DNA of 64,000 nucleotides from Chrysophaeum taylorii (GCA_029834535.1 JAQMWT010000594.1:1-64000), one strand, 5' to 3'; counted from the first letter of the stretch, positions 33,301 through 45,590 are shown. Numbers and translations are program-made. The notes: generated from the letters alone by a model not told the origin.

Positions 33301-36300
33301 TTTGCACACATCATCAATGCTGTCTTCTGATCCGGCGTCCATAATCTCGCGTCAATAAACCGAACCTCGTAAAGATGCGCGAGTCCTCGCGCGTCGCGGA
33401 TTGGTGCTTTTGAAACTTTTTGCAAGAGACCGACGGGTGTCCTCTTTCGCCTACGAAGCTCTCTAACTTGCGCAGCTTCTGCGCCTTCGCCGTCAGTTGG
33501 CCAAAGGCATATGTCTTCAATGTCTGCGTACGCGGCCATGGATGATGTGTATTGACTCGAAAGCAAGCGCTGGCGGTAGCCATGTTCATTATCCATCGGT
33601 TTGTTTTCAACAAGCTGTTCGTTCGAAAACCCTGCTGTGGACGAATTGCGGTGCATCAAGCTACGACCCGATTCGTCTCCTTTAGACGTCGACTTCGACA
33701 TCGACTCGTCGTTCATCGACCACGGCTCGATGTCGCGAGTCTTCGTGCCTCGGGAATTGTTAAAAATTTCGACAGTTGGCGCCGATGACAACTCGTACCA
33801 CAACGTATCACCCCACCGAAATTCCCCCGAGGCTGCAGCAAAGGCGTCCGTGAGTACGAGATCAACCATCTCGTCAAGCGCGGTCAGGTCCCTGTCCTTA
33901 TCATCTCCCTTTTTAGTGCCAAGTTTGACTCGATGCAACGCGACTGCATCCTTGACCTTCTCGGCGTTGGATGCGGCGTGCTTTGCATGTTTCCTTGCTT
34001 CTAGTAGGTTACCGTTTTCGTAATTGTCGTACGCTTGTTTTGCGTCCTTGACAGCAACTTGAACCAAGTCTGCGAGGTCAATGACCCCGGTTCCTTGATC
34101 TGCTCGCTGGCAGATGTCACGGGCCTCTTCGAAAAGAGCGTGATAACGGCGAACCTCGGCAGCCGTAAGGATGACCGTCGTGTCGCGCAACCAACCAGAC
34201 GCCGGGCAAGCCCGTCCTGCAAAGTCGGAATCACAAAGCAGAACCAAGGGCAGCCGAACGTCGTAGGCGCGTGGTTGCATGAACTCTCTCATGCGTAAAT
34301 GGAGCTCGCGCAACTCGGAGCGAAAAGCACGTAGTTCAAGTGCTGTTCGTTGCAAGGCCGTGAGTCCGAGGCGGCCTCCAACGGCGAAGTCGGAATTTGT
34401 GAGCGCCAAAAGCTTTTCGCCAGCCGAGGCCTGGCCGTAAGGATCGTGGATTTTTTCGACCTTACTGCGCGTCCATCCTCCATCACCATACTGTTTCGTC
34501 TGAGTCCACGAGACAGAGTTCAAAATGTCAATGTTCGACTTGCTCTGTGAAGAAGCCAGGTACTTGCGCATGACCTTCCCGAGAGCGCCGAAACCAATGC
34601 ACCCGAGCCAGGTTACGGCGTCGTCGTCGTCCCAATAGATCGGTGGCGGTGGATCCAGGCTATTGTTGGTTGCGATCAGCATATTTTGCCCGGGTGGGAT
34701 AATATCGGTCATCCCCCCATCAATCGAAGGGCGTATTCGCCAGAGCGCCAACATGGCGAGATGGCGACATCGAGCGCTATGATGAAACGCGCAGACGATC
34801 GAGAGCGTCCGCTCAGTTTTTCCAGAAGGAAGACAATGCGGAGCGTTGTGCGCGAGTTGAGCAATTGCGGAGAGAAGCTGCACCACAGGTGGTTCCGACC
34901 TGAGCGACGCTGTTTTGTCGTTGAGATTGACCACCTTGCTCTTTACGAGCATCTCACCGCTGCTGCCGGTTTGGCCTTCGTCCAAGCTGCCATTCGGCAT
35001 GTTACTCGCTGGCGGACTCATGTCCTCATCGTGCTTGTATCCGTCTGGAGTCAACCTAGCCACGAGTGCTTCCATCGCGCCTCGCTGAACGAGATAATCA
35101 CCGAGACCATGATCGCATGCGGCGCGTTCAATCGTACTAGCCGCGATACCAACTAGCGAGGATGAAACTGGAACGAGAGTCACCGTAGTTGAGAGGATGC
35201 CTTCAAGAGACTCGATGCTGCCTCTCTGCTGTCGATTTCCCGCTTTCTGTCTGCAGAGGTTTTGCAGCGTGCGTGCGGCACGGTGTGCGTATGGCCAGAT
35301 GAGGAGCAGGAGATGATCGATGACGCGGCATATGAGCGCCGATGAATTCACGTGTTTTTCATGTGCGACAACGTGGTAGGCCAGGGCAGCCAAGGTGCGC
35401 GCAGTTGGCGACATAACTGCGGGCTCGCGAATGCGCAGGCACTCAATAAGAGCGTCTATGGCCTCGTGTTCGATAAGTAGTCCTGCAGTCTCTGAATGCG
35501 AAGCAGCATCGTCTAGGCCAACGAGCGCCAGGCTCAAGAGTTCGCGATAACCTTGGCCAAGGAGCTGAATACCCAATGTTGCCGAGCTCAGCCGCCTTTT
35601 CTCTCGCTTTGGCATCAGCTCAAAGTTCCAGATCTCGACTCGCTTAACACACAATTGTAAAGCCTGCGATAAGCACGTCCGCATTATACTTCATAACATG
35701 CGGTGAAAAAGCTGCACCTTTAGGTAAACGAGCGACGGCTCTTCGGAGAGATACTTGAGTGCAAGGCCAGCGCTCGCAACGACCTGATTATCATCCTTCA
35801 AGTACACATCGTCTCGCAAAGCCTGGAGCTGAAGAAGCAGAAGAAGTGCACGATAATTGTTGAGCAGCTCTTCGCGAATTGACGGTGTCATCGCAATTAG
35901 TGAAAATATGGCCGCAACGTTTCGACGCAGCGAGTGATCACCGACGTGGGCTGCGACCACAAGGCTTTTTACGCCGTGGTGTGCACAGATCGCTTCGCTG
36001 CAGATCGTAGAATTAATGGCGATTTCTTTCACCGCGGCGACGGCTGCTGAGCGGACACTTATGTCAACGTCACCACGCGACGCGCCGATGAGGAGGGTCA
36101 ACACTGGAAGACATCCGTTCTTAGACCTTTGTTTCATCGCTGCGTTGATCTCGTTCTCAAACTCACTCTGGAGCTGAGTTTCATCTGACTGCTCTTCTGC
36201 TATCTCATTGATTGAGACACCGCCAGTTGAGTCGTGTATCCGCGCTCTCAAGCGACGACCTCCGAGGTACGGCTTCCCAGGAGCTTCGGGAAAGACCATG

Positions 36301-39300
36301 CGGTGGCGTTGGTTCAAATTCGTACTCAGAAGCTGTACAAGCTTACACGCTTCGACTGCGAGCATATCACCCATTGTGTGCAGCCCTGGAAGTGGCATCG
36401 CTCGAGGCGACGATACGGTGTCATGACTCCTGCTTTTCGACCGATGACTTCTTCCTTGCTCCCGGCGCAGCATGTGCCAGTGGTGCCAGTACGGATGCCA
36501 TTTGATACATCGCACGAGAGCGCGGACGAACTTCTTGTCGGCGGTTGGCGCATCGTGACTGACCTTACCTGCCAGAAGGTGGTCAGAACCCAGCGCTGAG
36601 AGAAGTCGAAGTGCAGATCGAATTGCTGAGTGCTGCGCGTAGTGCTCGCCGTCGAGGCGTAGTGTCTTGATGCCTACCCCAAGGCTCACAATCTGGCAGC
36701 AAAGTGCCCGCAGCTTTGTGTACAGCGGGTGCTCGTCGACGTGCAAACTCCACTGGTGGTCACGATTCTGGCTCGCCGCATCGATCAATTTCGTGCCCTT
36801 TGCCCCATAGAGCAGTTCGCGCAAGCTCTCGTGTTCCTCATGCTTGTCTGTGCTGTCGCTTTTGAAGGACTTGCTCACTACACCCGCAGGAGGTGCCCCA
36901 AGTTGTTGTATTTGGCGAAAAGCTCTCATCTGATGGGTATTATTGATGGTATCCACGGGCTCGATGTCTTCATGGGTCGTCTCCAGCATTCGAAACTTCT
37001 TTTGCGAACAAGAGCGAAGCATTTCGCCTAGAAGAATCGGCTGCGACGCGGAGAGTACAGTTGTGCGATAGTGGTCGATGGCACGCGCAACCTCCAAGAC
37101 GGCGTGAACCATGCGAAATGCGCTGTTCAGTAAATTATTTCCACTTCGGACGTCGTCGTCGTGTTCGGTCAAGGGCTCGCCCGCTGGGATTGAAGTCAAC
37201 TCGAGCTGTGTTCGGTGAACATTTTTAGCTTTCGGCGCCGAAACGTCGTTTGAGGTTTCCAACTCGGCGTCTGTGTCCGACTGGTGCAGATCAACCGTGC
37301 TCGCGAGGGTCGGAGGCTGCTGGATTCGTTGACAGAGGTCGACGACATACCGCTGCGCCACACGAGGCAATTCGCCGAGACCAGCATCAAATGTGTGCGC
37401 ATGCAATGCGCTGATCGCATTGTACATGAGCGTAGGAATGCCGAACTTGAAGCCTCGATGACTGCAAGTGGCCAAGTGCTTCGTTCGGTAGAGCCGCACC
37501 GAAGATTCGAGCAAATACAAGCAGATGTGAAGTTGTCCATGCTCCGCTGTGAGAATGTCCGAGCCTCGAATATGGTTGACGGAGTCGTTGCAATTCATGC
37601 ACGTGTCACAGACGCAGTCACCAACAAGTCTCGCCAGCTGACGACCACAAAAATGTCTAAGGCGTGCGAGCATCTTCTCGCCAACTGCTAGGTCTCCGGA
37701 CGCCAAGTAGCGTCGGAGCGTGTTAGAGAGGGTCTCGCACAGGTTGCACGAAGCGGCAGAGAGGACGACATTTTCACTGCAGACGAGCAGCGTGTCGAAG
37801 AATCGATCGGATTCCTGCACGAAGTAAAAAAAGAGCGAAGTCTCATCTTCCGTTGTGCCGGCCTTTGATGGGTGAACAAAGTAAGCCACAAAATCATTCT
37901 GAATCGATTTTGATGATTCAGAAATCGTGGGCGTGAGTGTCGGGAAGCTGCTTTCAAGAAGTTCTGACAAGGCGGCGTGCTTCACGGGAATGCTTTGGAG
38001 CATCTCGCCCGAGTCAAGAATGACGTCGATGATTCCGGTGGTGCACGTTGCGTCGTGGTAGCTAAGGAGCTTCAGGCATACCCCTGAAATGAGCTGGCAG
38101 GTGGACTTCTCGAGAACGATGACTTGCTTGCCTCGCATGGCGTTGTTGAGATGCGAGCTCGTGAGATGCTTATCTTTGTTGTCGTCCTGGGCAAAGATGG
38201 ACGTCGCTAGTTGGAGAGCGAGCAGTGCAGCCACCTGAGCCTCGCAGTCGTCTCCGGAGGCAGCAGAATTCCGAGATTTAGGCGCTTTATCGAGCGTCGA
38301 AAGAATGAGTTCGTTGATGTCTGCTATCAACCAGCGCGGGCGGTGTGCGACGTACGCGCGTTGGTGCGACGTACGGGCTGAACACGCAACCGATGTGTCG
38401 TTCCGCGTGAAGACCCGACTTATGGCGAGTTGATGGACAAGCATGTTGCGCGGAGTGTCTAAGAGCACCTTAAACGCCACGCTCGCGCTGAACCGGCCTT
38501 GGAGGGCAAGTCCGACGACGACACTAAGGGTGCCATGCGTTGCGAAAAAGCTGCGAACCTGGGTGTGAGCAGCAAGATGCTCCAAAGCGAGCGAGGCCTC
38601 GTCAAGGATGTTGATTGTGCACGGCAAAACGCTCGAACAGATGGCGTATTCTTTAGACGGCTCGACAAAGTGTATGCGCTCATCTGTAGCCGCCTGACGA
38701 ACACGCGATTGCTGTGTGGTTCCGCTGTGGTTGTTCCGAACGACGAACGGTATGCACTTATGATGTCGTCTCCCCGCGTCGTCGGTCCACGTCTCGTGGC
38801 TCGCCAATTCTCGATGAAGGTATTCGCCTGTCGCCAGATACAGCGTTCCTTCCTCATCGCGCTCTTGTGAACCCGCGAGGTGTGAGTCAGTTGCGGCCTC
38901 GAGGCACCAGCCAAGACAAGCCAGCCGATTCAAGGCGTGCAACGGCCCCGTTTGGCCTAACTTGGAATGATCGACGACGGTCGTCGCTGCGAGTTCGCTT
39001 CGTGACAGGTTGCTGAGGCAGTGAGCAATGAGTCGCATCGTGAGAAGCTTCTGCTCGAGTTCGGGAGTAATCGTATTGTTAAAAAAACCACTTTGTCTGC
39101 CGCAGTTCATGGTCGCCGCCTCGACGGATTTGAATAAGGAGCTGCGGTTGTCGTCGGTGACCAGGGCACCGAGATCAACGAACGCGCCCTGGGACGTTAT
39201 GTGCCTGCGATCAAGCTTTCGCGTTGTGTGGTGTGCGAGAATCCACGCGGCAAACGCTCGAAGCGACTCTGTTCCCTCGGTATCGTGATCGTCATCGCAC

Positions 39301-41510
39301 ACATACCGCAGAAGATCCTGAATAAAGTGCAGCTTGAGCTCGTGCGGAGGAACGTTGTCGAATACGACACCCGCCGAGGCACATCTAACGTCGAGCACGC
39401 ACGTGGCATTGACAAGACTCCGGTATGCCACGCCATTCTTGTTTTGTGGGTGGATGCGCAACCGGAGCATGGCCCACAGGAGGCGCATTGCCTCGTACTT
39501 GACTCGCGGCTCGATGAGTTCGGGAATTTGTCTTGTCGCCTCGGCGAATCCGTCGACTTCGATGTCGCGACTGTCGTGTTCTTCGGAAAGCTCTGAAAGG
39601 CTGCGCAGGCGTTCTTGCAGTTGGTCTCGCAGCCACCTCGATTGCGCTGGGTGATCCTTGTTCCTCGTTATTGCGAGGTACGCCAAGTTCGCCGAAGCGG
39701 CGAGCGTGAGTTGCAAGTAGCCGGAGCTCGTGGCTGAGTCATGCTGCCCCCCCAGAAGAAGACTGAGCGCTGGACGCAGTTTGTCGAAGACAGCATCAAA
39801 GACCCGGGGTTCTTCTGCGTGGTTGCTTACGGAATCGTTTGACGACGGCGGGAGGCGCGAGCCCGTGATGCTGGACCCAACATCGAACATCGACATCTTG
39901 CTCAAAGACGAGCGATGCCTCAGCAGATACTCTAGCGCACCGGCAGCTGTAAAGCGAACGTCGCGCTGCTCCTCTGTCACGTCGAGGCACTTGAGCAAGG
40001 GATGTAGCATCTCTGGCGTCGCGAGTTCTGCCGCGCGCTCTTTCTTCTTGGCAAACGACCAGATGATGGTTACAAGGTTTCTTCGCACGATCTGCTCGGC
40101 CTCTCTGCTGCCAGAAGGATTATTATTTCGCGGTGCAAGCCAGTGCAGCGCAGCTCTTACTATCATGTGTTTTTGGGTCGCGAAGAGCGAGACGAGGTTG
40201 TCGTCGTGCCACTGAAGGCGGTAGAGCAAGAAAGCAAAAGGCCCGCGGATCGTCGCCTCGATGTTCGCTCTGAGGGACGCAAAGGTTGAGTGTCTGCCGA
40301 AGAGATGGGCGAGGAGAAAGACGAGTGGATTGAGCGCTTCGTTGCACACAATTTCGAGCTTTTTCCGTGCTTCGCCGGACGCGGCAGTGCTCTGCAAGTT
40401 ATTCTCCCCAATACCGTTATTTCCCGTAGAGACAAGGGCTGTCTTTGGAGGGCAGAGAGCACTGAGCGCACCGAGGACCGAGCGTAAGAGACGTAGCAAT
40501 TCGGTGACCAACTCGCTCGACGACTCCGACGCAACGTGGCCGCCAACTGCGTTCGCGTTTCCGTCGCCGCACCCCGGCAACAGACTTCGCGCACTCACCC
40601 CCAATGCATCGATCTTACGGTCGCTGTCGCCAACGATCAAAATGCTCTTCTGGCTTCCCCAAAGGGCGCGCGTCACCTCGACCAAGATAGATGCTAAATT
40701 TGAAGTCGCGTGCTGGAAGACAATCTTTCCGCTCGCGTTGCTGTTCGCGCCCACCTCGATGCTGTATTGTTCGCGCGAATCAGATGGTTCGTACGCGTAG
40801 GCGGCAGCCACGGCGGATGGCGACAACGCGAACCGAAGGGCGTCGACGACTCGGGTCAAATCGCGCGCGGGCGTAGTGCCGTCGGAGCTCGAGATGATCG
40901 AGCCGGAGAGCGATTTCATGCCCCGACCGGCATACGCGTTCAACAAGCACGCCGCGGCGTGCCTTGACGTCGGATCCGTGGAGTCCCACGGGGTATCGCT
41001 TCCTTCGTCGTCGTGCCACCCTTCGTCCTCGGCAGCGGATCGCCGCGCGGCCGCCGACCACGTCGCGCGCAACAGCCCTCGCTCGAGCATGATTTTGTGC
41101 AGTTTCTTCTTTGGGAACAGAGGCTGGTGCGCACCGAGCTTTGACTGCAGCATATTGACCAGTCGCTGGCGAATGGGCTTGAGCCGCCGCTCGTGGAAGC
41201 TGCGGCCGTGGTGTCTGACGTCGTCGTCTTCTCGGCCCTCCTCTTCGTCGTCCGGTTTGGCAGTTGATGACGGCAGCGCCATGAGCTCGTGCATGTCGTG
41301 CGGACAGTCGTGGAGCACATCAAGCAACTGCGGGCCGTCGAGTCCAGCAAACCACTCCACGAGGCCGGTCGTCGTCCGGACCAGAGTCGACTCGACCCAT
41401 TGCACGTGGCGACGCACGTCGTCCTGGGTCCATTGGATTAGTAAGTCGGTCTTACGAGGTCGCTTCAGATGGACGAGCCTCTTCGGACGCTTTTCCTGTT
41501 GCTCAGGCAT
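30305..41510 (-). CDS. Giant ARM-ankyrin-polycystin (PKD2/TRPP-type) channel, about 3,698 aa
   Basis: Exons 41510-35718, 35663-31086 and 31030-30305. The 54-nt and 55-nt introns join one continuous frame; the first removes an in-frame TGA at 35693-35691. N-terminus: SAM-like segment ('LIQWTQDDVRRHVQWVES', about 25-140). Then about 2,000 residues of helical armadillo/HEAT-type repeats ('VASAGLALKYLSEEPSLVYL', 'ARTLAALAYHVVAHEKHVNS'). Ankyrin repeats follow near 2700-2800 ('TALMMCAKEGDAVMVSLLLD', 'HGNTVLHHALFSL'). The channel is C-terminal: helix 1 near 3020, a 260-residue polycystin extracellular domain ('QPRLRMFGT', 'GGYIAGFPKD', 'WLSQNTRAIVLEFMAF'), helices 2-5, a pore region ('FISQMRQLIGEID') and S6 ending 'LLMNLLIAIMLEAY'. 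Polycystins are Ca2+-permeable cation channels, often ciliary. There is no EF-hand or coiled coil after S6. The ARM/SAM fusion is unusual. Confidence 0.85.
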
Positions 41511-41699
41511 GTCTTGGTTCCCTCAACAACGAAGGACGTCACGCATCTTCTGCAGCTGAGAGAGATGTTTCCCGTAAGCAAGACGAGATCCGTATACTAC
41601 GACGTGTAAGTCGACTCGAAGTGTAAGTCTAGACTACGGTGGTTAGGGTCCTCAAATGCTAAGCCTTAAGAGGAGAGCAGCTCAGATTGGCGGGGGTCG

Positions 41700-42979
41700 G
41701 ATGATCGTCGAGCAAAAAGGAGAGCCGGGGTGAGTGGGAGAAGAGATTTGGGTCGAAGCGTCGAGCGGAAAGGAAGCTGGGGTGAGTGGGAGGAGACAAG
41801 AAGGAGGTTGACACAGGCAGTTTGTTAAGGGTTGGGGTGCAAGCTCCTACAGGTTCAGGAGAGAACGTGCGCGGAAAGGGGAGCACATCAGATCCGCCGA
41901 TCAGAGCGTCGAGCGCAAAGGAGAGCCGGGTGGGCGGGAAAGAACAAGAAGGCGGGGGCGCAGGCCGTTTGGGGGGGGCGGCAGGGCGCAGCACCCTAGC
42001 CGTCTGGGTGCCACCAGCCGGGAGATGTAGTGACCGTTGACGTTTCTGGAATCAAGCTCTCGCGCAGTAGGGGTTTAGAAGCGAAGCGAGCTCAAAGATT
42101 TTAAAGGGCAGCTCGGGGGTCTTCTTTAAATGTCGACAAGTGCTGTAAAATCCCAAATGTAGGTAGTTCTAACGGTACGGCGTAATTACATAGTGAAAGT
42201 AAGTTCACCTGGTCAAAGTGGAGAAGTTCAAAGTTCAGATTATCGGCGCAGCATCGTCGACTCAGATATCGCCGATCGACAGAGAGCCACGTAGAGCTGG
42301 ACGTGGCAGAAGACGGGCTTCGCCAAGAGGACGCCGACCTCGATCGTTTGGCGAGGGATACAGGTTGGAGAGCCTTGACAACGACACGATCGATCATGTA
42401 TCTGGTACCGTTGCAGTGGCGTGCGACGGGTCGAGGTTGCGAAGACTTTAAGCTCGCGATCAAAGTCAGCATGCCGTTGGTTGTCAGGGAGTGGGAGCGA
42501 GACCCAACCTAGAAAAGAACTCCGACGCCTCGTCTCCGGGACCGCGGTCATGCGCGCGTTGTCAGCATCGACAGTTTCGTTGGCGCGCTGAAAGAGCCGC
42601 CGCGGGTCGTGGGTCTGCGAGGTCGCCGTAGACGGCTCCTACATGATCCTCCCTAAATCGAGGGAGACAGAGACAGACAAACATCTGTCGATTAGTAGTT
42701 AGGGGGTAATATAGGGGCAGCACAGATCCGCTGGGCGATCAGAGCGTCCTGAGCGCAAAGGAGAGCCGGGTGTGGCCCGGGAAAGTGAAACAAGAAGGCG
42801 GGGGCGGGGACGACGACGCCATCTTGGCGTTGGCAGCGGACACGCCCAGGGCTTCTGCGGCGATTGAACGCGCGATCCAGTGATGTTGACCGTCCTGATT
42901 AGCTTCCCCGCGCATCTGGGGCGAGTAGGGGTTTGGGGAAGCGAGCTCTTAAAGATCTGCGTTAAAGGGCAGCTCGGGG
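41700..42979. repeat. Four-copy diverged repeat patch
   Basis: A unit built around '(cgtc)gagcgcaaaggagagc' then 'cggg' and 'acaagaaggcggg' recurs at about 41703-41760, 41754-41815, 41895-41960 and 42738-42800. The last two copies extend into longer direct repeats, 41881-42119 and 42718-42979 (both ending 'taaagggcagctcgggg'), which flank a helicase remnant. The direct-repeat pair may be ends of a non-autonomous element or a simple segmental duplication. Confidence 0.75.
42190..42560 (-). mobile_element. PIF1-like helicase remnant (probable Helitron)
   Basis: Minus-strand translation in several frames gives pieces of the C-terminal end of a PIF1-type helicase: 'HCNGTRYMIDRVVV' (the L-C-N-G-T-R motif), and 'AKPVFCHVQLYVALCRS', matching the closing 'KPVFSHGQLYVALSRV' block of Helitron/PIF1 helicases. 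At least two frame changes break it, and the Walker motifs are gone. It lies between two 240-260-bp direct repeats. Host PIF1 pseudogene is the alternative; rolling-circle transposons are the usual source of such fragments. Confidence 0.6.
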
Positions 42980-43015
42980 ACGATGGGCTTTGCTTTTTGT
43001 CCACTCGTGCTAAGG

Positions 43016-43190
43016 GAGGGTAGGAATGCCGGTCCTGGTGTGTGCGAGTGCCCGGGGCTATATATACCCCTGTGGTTAGGACTGCTAAGAGAGGGGGGTG
43101 TGTGGGGGGGGCATGAAGGATGTGGGTGGGTTTGTGGGGTAGGAGGGTCTTTAAATGTCGACTACTAAGAGGGGGGTTTTGTGTGGATGT
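43016..43190 (+). repeat. Dispersed repeat with TATA-like core, copy 2, plus companion motif
   Basis: 43016-43073 repeats 10833-10891 almost exactly (GGAATGCCGGTCCTGG, then GGGGCTATATATACC). It is followed at 43080-43100 and again at 43150-43190 by the 'gtcgact(g/a)ctaagagggggg' motif seen at 10172-10191. The order of the two parts differs between the loci, so the family is rearranged. Confidence 0.7.
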
Positions 43191-43302
43191 GGGTCCGTGC
43201 GTCGAGGGTTTTTTGGGAGTAAACAAACTCAAGAGTAAGGGGGGTATATTAATTATTGTGAGTACAAAAAGGTGTGGTGCGAGCGTTCGCATCAGCCCAC
43301 AG

Positions 43303-45288
43303 ATGGTGAGCGATGATGATTCACGCAACGACGAGATCCCAAACTCTTGGAGCCGCGAAGACTTCAGCGAGGAGGTGATAAAGGCCCTGAAGGAGCACCC
43401 TGACTTCAAGCCGTTGAAGAAGGACGAAAAGCGAGAAGGGTCAAGGATCGATGCGCGCGAGGTCGCGCTGAAGTTTTGCTTTGATTTTCCTGAAGTGAGC
43501 GCTGCGGAGTGCGAGGCTCTCGCCGAAGCGTTGGTAAAGGCCGAATGGCGTCTCGCGAAGCGGTTCTCATACCGCGCCGCGCGCGGAATTTCCGAGTTCG
43601 CGTCGCAACGGCGCGACGCGGGCGACTCGAGCCAGGCCGCGTCCCTCTTGGCCGCGACCCTGGGCGTGCGCGTCACGCGGGCCCTCGTGGAGATGCAGCG
43701 CAGTCATGTCATTCGGTTCGCCTCGAAGGTCTTCCGCGATGACGCCGAGGAGTTGATAGCGGCGGCCGAGGAGCGAAGGCGCCGAGCGGTGGCAGAAGAG
43801 AAACGACCCGCTGCGATCGACTACTCCAAGTGGGACCACCTGGACAGCGACGACGACGACGACGCCGAGCACGAGGCAGCTCGACTGGCGGTTGCCGCAC
43901 AGTTCGTGGACGTCGAGGACCGCGGGGCGACAAAGCCGTGCGGTTCGGTCAAGGACGCGTCGGAATTCGTCGCGGCGTGCGCCGAGTGCGCCGAATACTC
44001 GACGCTCTCCGGGCTCGACGCCGCGAGTTCCGAGGCCGCCGAAAGCGCGTGGCGCGTATTCCTCGCCGACGCGTTGTGGTTGGCATTGGCGTTCCGTGGC
44101 GACAAGGAGGCGAGCGGCTGGATCCTCTCGAAGCGCGACGACGTCGACGCCGTCGCCGATTTTTGTACGAGAGGCTACGAGCGATACGTCTTCCTGATTC
44201 GCGACGCTTGCCTTCACCAGACCTGCCTGCGCAACGACGCCTGCAAGCGGCTATTCGAGCTGTGCGTCTCGGGCGGCGGGCCGGCGCGGTCGGCGCGAGA
44301 CGGCGGCGTGGCGCTCGTCGCCCTCGGGTCGGTCGCGGCCGCTCCGGGCGCGCGGGAGAACTCGACGGCCGTGCGCGACGCCGCGCTCGGCGTCATGCCC
44401 GCCGTCGCCGAACTCGTCCGCGGTCTCGTCGGTGGCCGAGGCGACGGCGATTCGGCGCTGGTCGGCGCGGCGCTCTCTTTGGCCGAGGCCGCGAGCGGCG
44501 TGAGGACGTCCGCCCGGGACGGAGATTTCGCGACGACCTTCGAGGCGAGCGGCGCCGCCGCGACGCTCGTCGACTCGGGCGCTCTGAGTGCGTTCTGCTC
44601 GCTGGCCGGGCGTCTCGCGGCCGAGAGTGGCGGCGACGCGCGCGCGCGCGAGGCCGAGCGCCGCCTCCACCGGCTGCTCGTCGCCGCCGCCGCCCAGGGC
44701 CGCGACTCCCTCGTTGGCGCCTTCGCGTTGCGAGCGCCAGCGATCACCGACCTCGTCTTCGACCCCCGCTTCTTCGACCGCTGTCCCGTCGAGGCCGCCC
44801 TCTGGGCCACGCGTCTGGCTGTCGTCCTCGCCTCGACCGCCGGAACGCTCGAGATACCGCCCTCCCTCGAAACTGCTATGCGCGCGGCTCTTCGACGCGC
44901 GCTCGCTCCCGCGAAAGACGAGCAGCGTCGCGCGTGCATGACCCACGTCATGCAACAACTGAACGCCACGAGAGACGCGACAGCACTCTGGCTCGCGCGC
45001 GATGACTTTGCCAACGAAGCCCTGTGGTCCCTCCGCGACGGTCTTGGCCGCGCGACCAAGCCCGACCAGCCTGCTTCTGATGCCTCGGCCACCAGTGATG
45101 ATGAGGAGAATAAGGACCGCCCAACTGTGCGTAGTCCAGTGTTGTTGCTGACATCCTCCTCAACTTTCTCGCAGGCTGCCGCCGTGGCCTCTCGCGAGCG
45201 ACGTCTCGCGCGCTTCCATCGTTGGTCACCAGCGTTCGCTTCTTACACCATTTCATTTCATTTTATTTTATTTTATGATGCCGTCTGA
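43303..45288 (+). CDS. Unrecognised helical protein, about 645 aa, two exons
   Basis: Exons 43303-45126 and 45175-45288 with a 48-nt intron; the frame is also open through the intron, so splicing is inferred from GTGCGT...CTCGCAG ends. The start chosen is the first ATG after the repeat sequence; the frame is open further upstream but that part is repeat. The chain is almost all alpha-helical, Ala-, Arg- and Glu-rich, with a conserved-looking N-terminal block ('ALKFCFDFPEVSAAECEALA', 'RRDAGDSSQAASLLAATLG') and later segments resembling armadillo/HEAT repeats ('VALVALGSVAAAPGARE', 'AATLVDSGALSAFCSLAGRL'). A short Asp run (about 183-187) comes from a GAC repeat. No membrane helix or signal is visible. 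Probably a helical-repeat scaffold; function unknown. Confidence 0.72.
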   Translation: MVSDDDSRNDEIPNSWSREDFSEEVIKALKEHPDFKPLKKDEKREGSRIDAREVALKFCFDFPEVSAAECEALAEALVKAEWRLAKRFSYRAARGISEFASQRRDAGDSSQAASLLAATLGVRVTRALVEMQRSHVIRFASKVFRDDAEELIAAAEERRRRAVAEEKRPAAIDYSKWDHLDSDDDDDAEHEAARLAVAAQFVDVEDRGATKPCGSVKDASEFVAACAECAEYSTLSGLDAASSEAAESAWRVFLADALWLALAFRGDKEASGWILSKRDDVDAVADFCTRGYERYVFLIRDACLHQTCLRNDACKRLFELCVSGGGPARSARDGGVALVALGSVAAAPGARENSTAVRDAALGVMPAVAELVRGLVGGRGDGDSALVGAALSLAEAASGVRTSARDGDFATTFEASGAAATLVDSGALSAFCSLAGRLAAESGGDARAREAERRLHRLLVAAAAQGRDSLVGAFALRAPAITDLVFDPRFFDRCPVEAALWATRLAVVLASTAGTLEIPPSLETAMRAALRRALAPAKDEQRRACMTHVMQQLNATRDATALWLARDDFANEALWSLRDGLGRATKPDQPASDASATSDDEENKDRPTVRSPVLLLTSSSTFSQAAAVASRERRLARFHRWSPAFASYTISFHFILFYDAV

Positions 45289-45590
45289 GGTGCGCAGGCG
45301 AAGCAAAGCGTCTCCCCCTCGCTCCGCGCTGTTCCAAGACTGCCCCTGCATCGGGCGTCACCTTGGGCGCGTTCCCCCTTGGTGGGAAAGTTGACTAGGG
45401 CGACGTGTGGCAAAGCTTTATTTTTTATTTTTAAGTTATTACATTGTCCAGACTCTCTTCAGAAAAAAAAAAAAAACTTCGTTACATTCCTCTAGACTAT
45501 CGTACTGAGGTGCTCCGCGTAATTCTCTTTCTTCCCTTTCTTTGGTCATTCATTCCTTCCTTCCCAAGATTCCTGCGCTCTGCGGCGAAG

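Noticed and set aside
35682-35693. In-frame TGA between two long frames as selenocysteine or programmed read-through
   Set aside because: A 54-nt intron with good ends (35717-35664) removes it and keeps phase, as in the other genes of the window.
43120-43302. N-terminal extension of the gene at 43303
   Set aside because: The frame is open, but the sequence is the dispersed repeat and has no ATG at its start.
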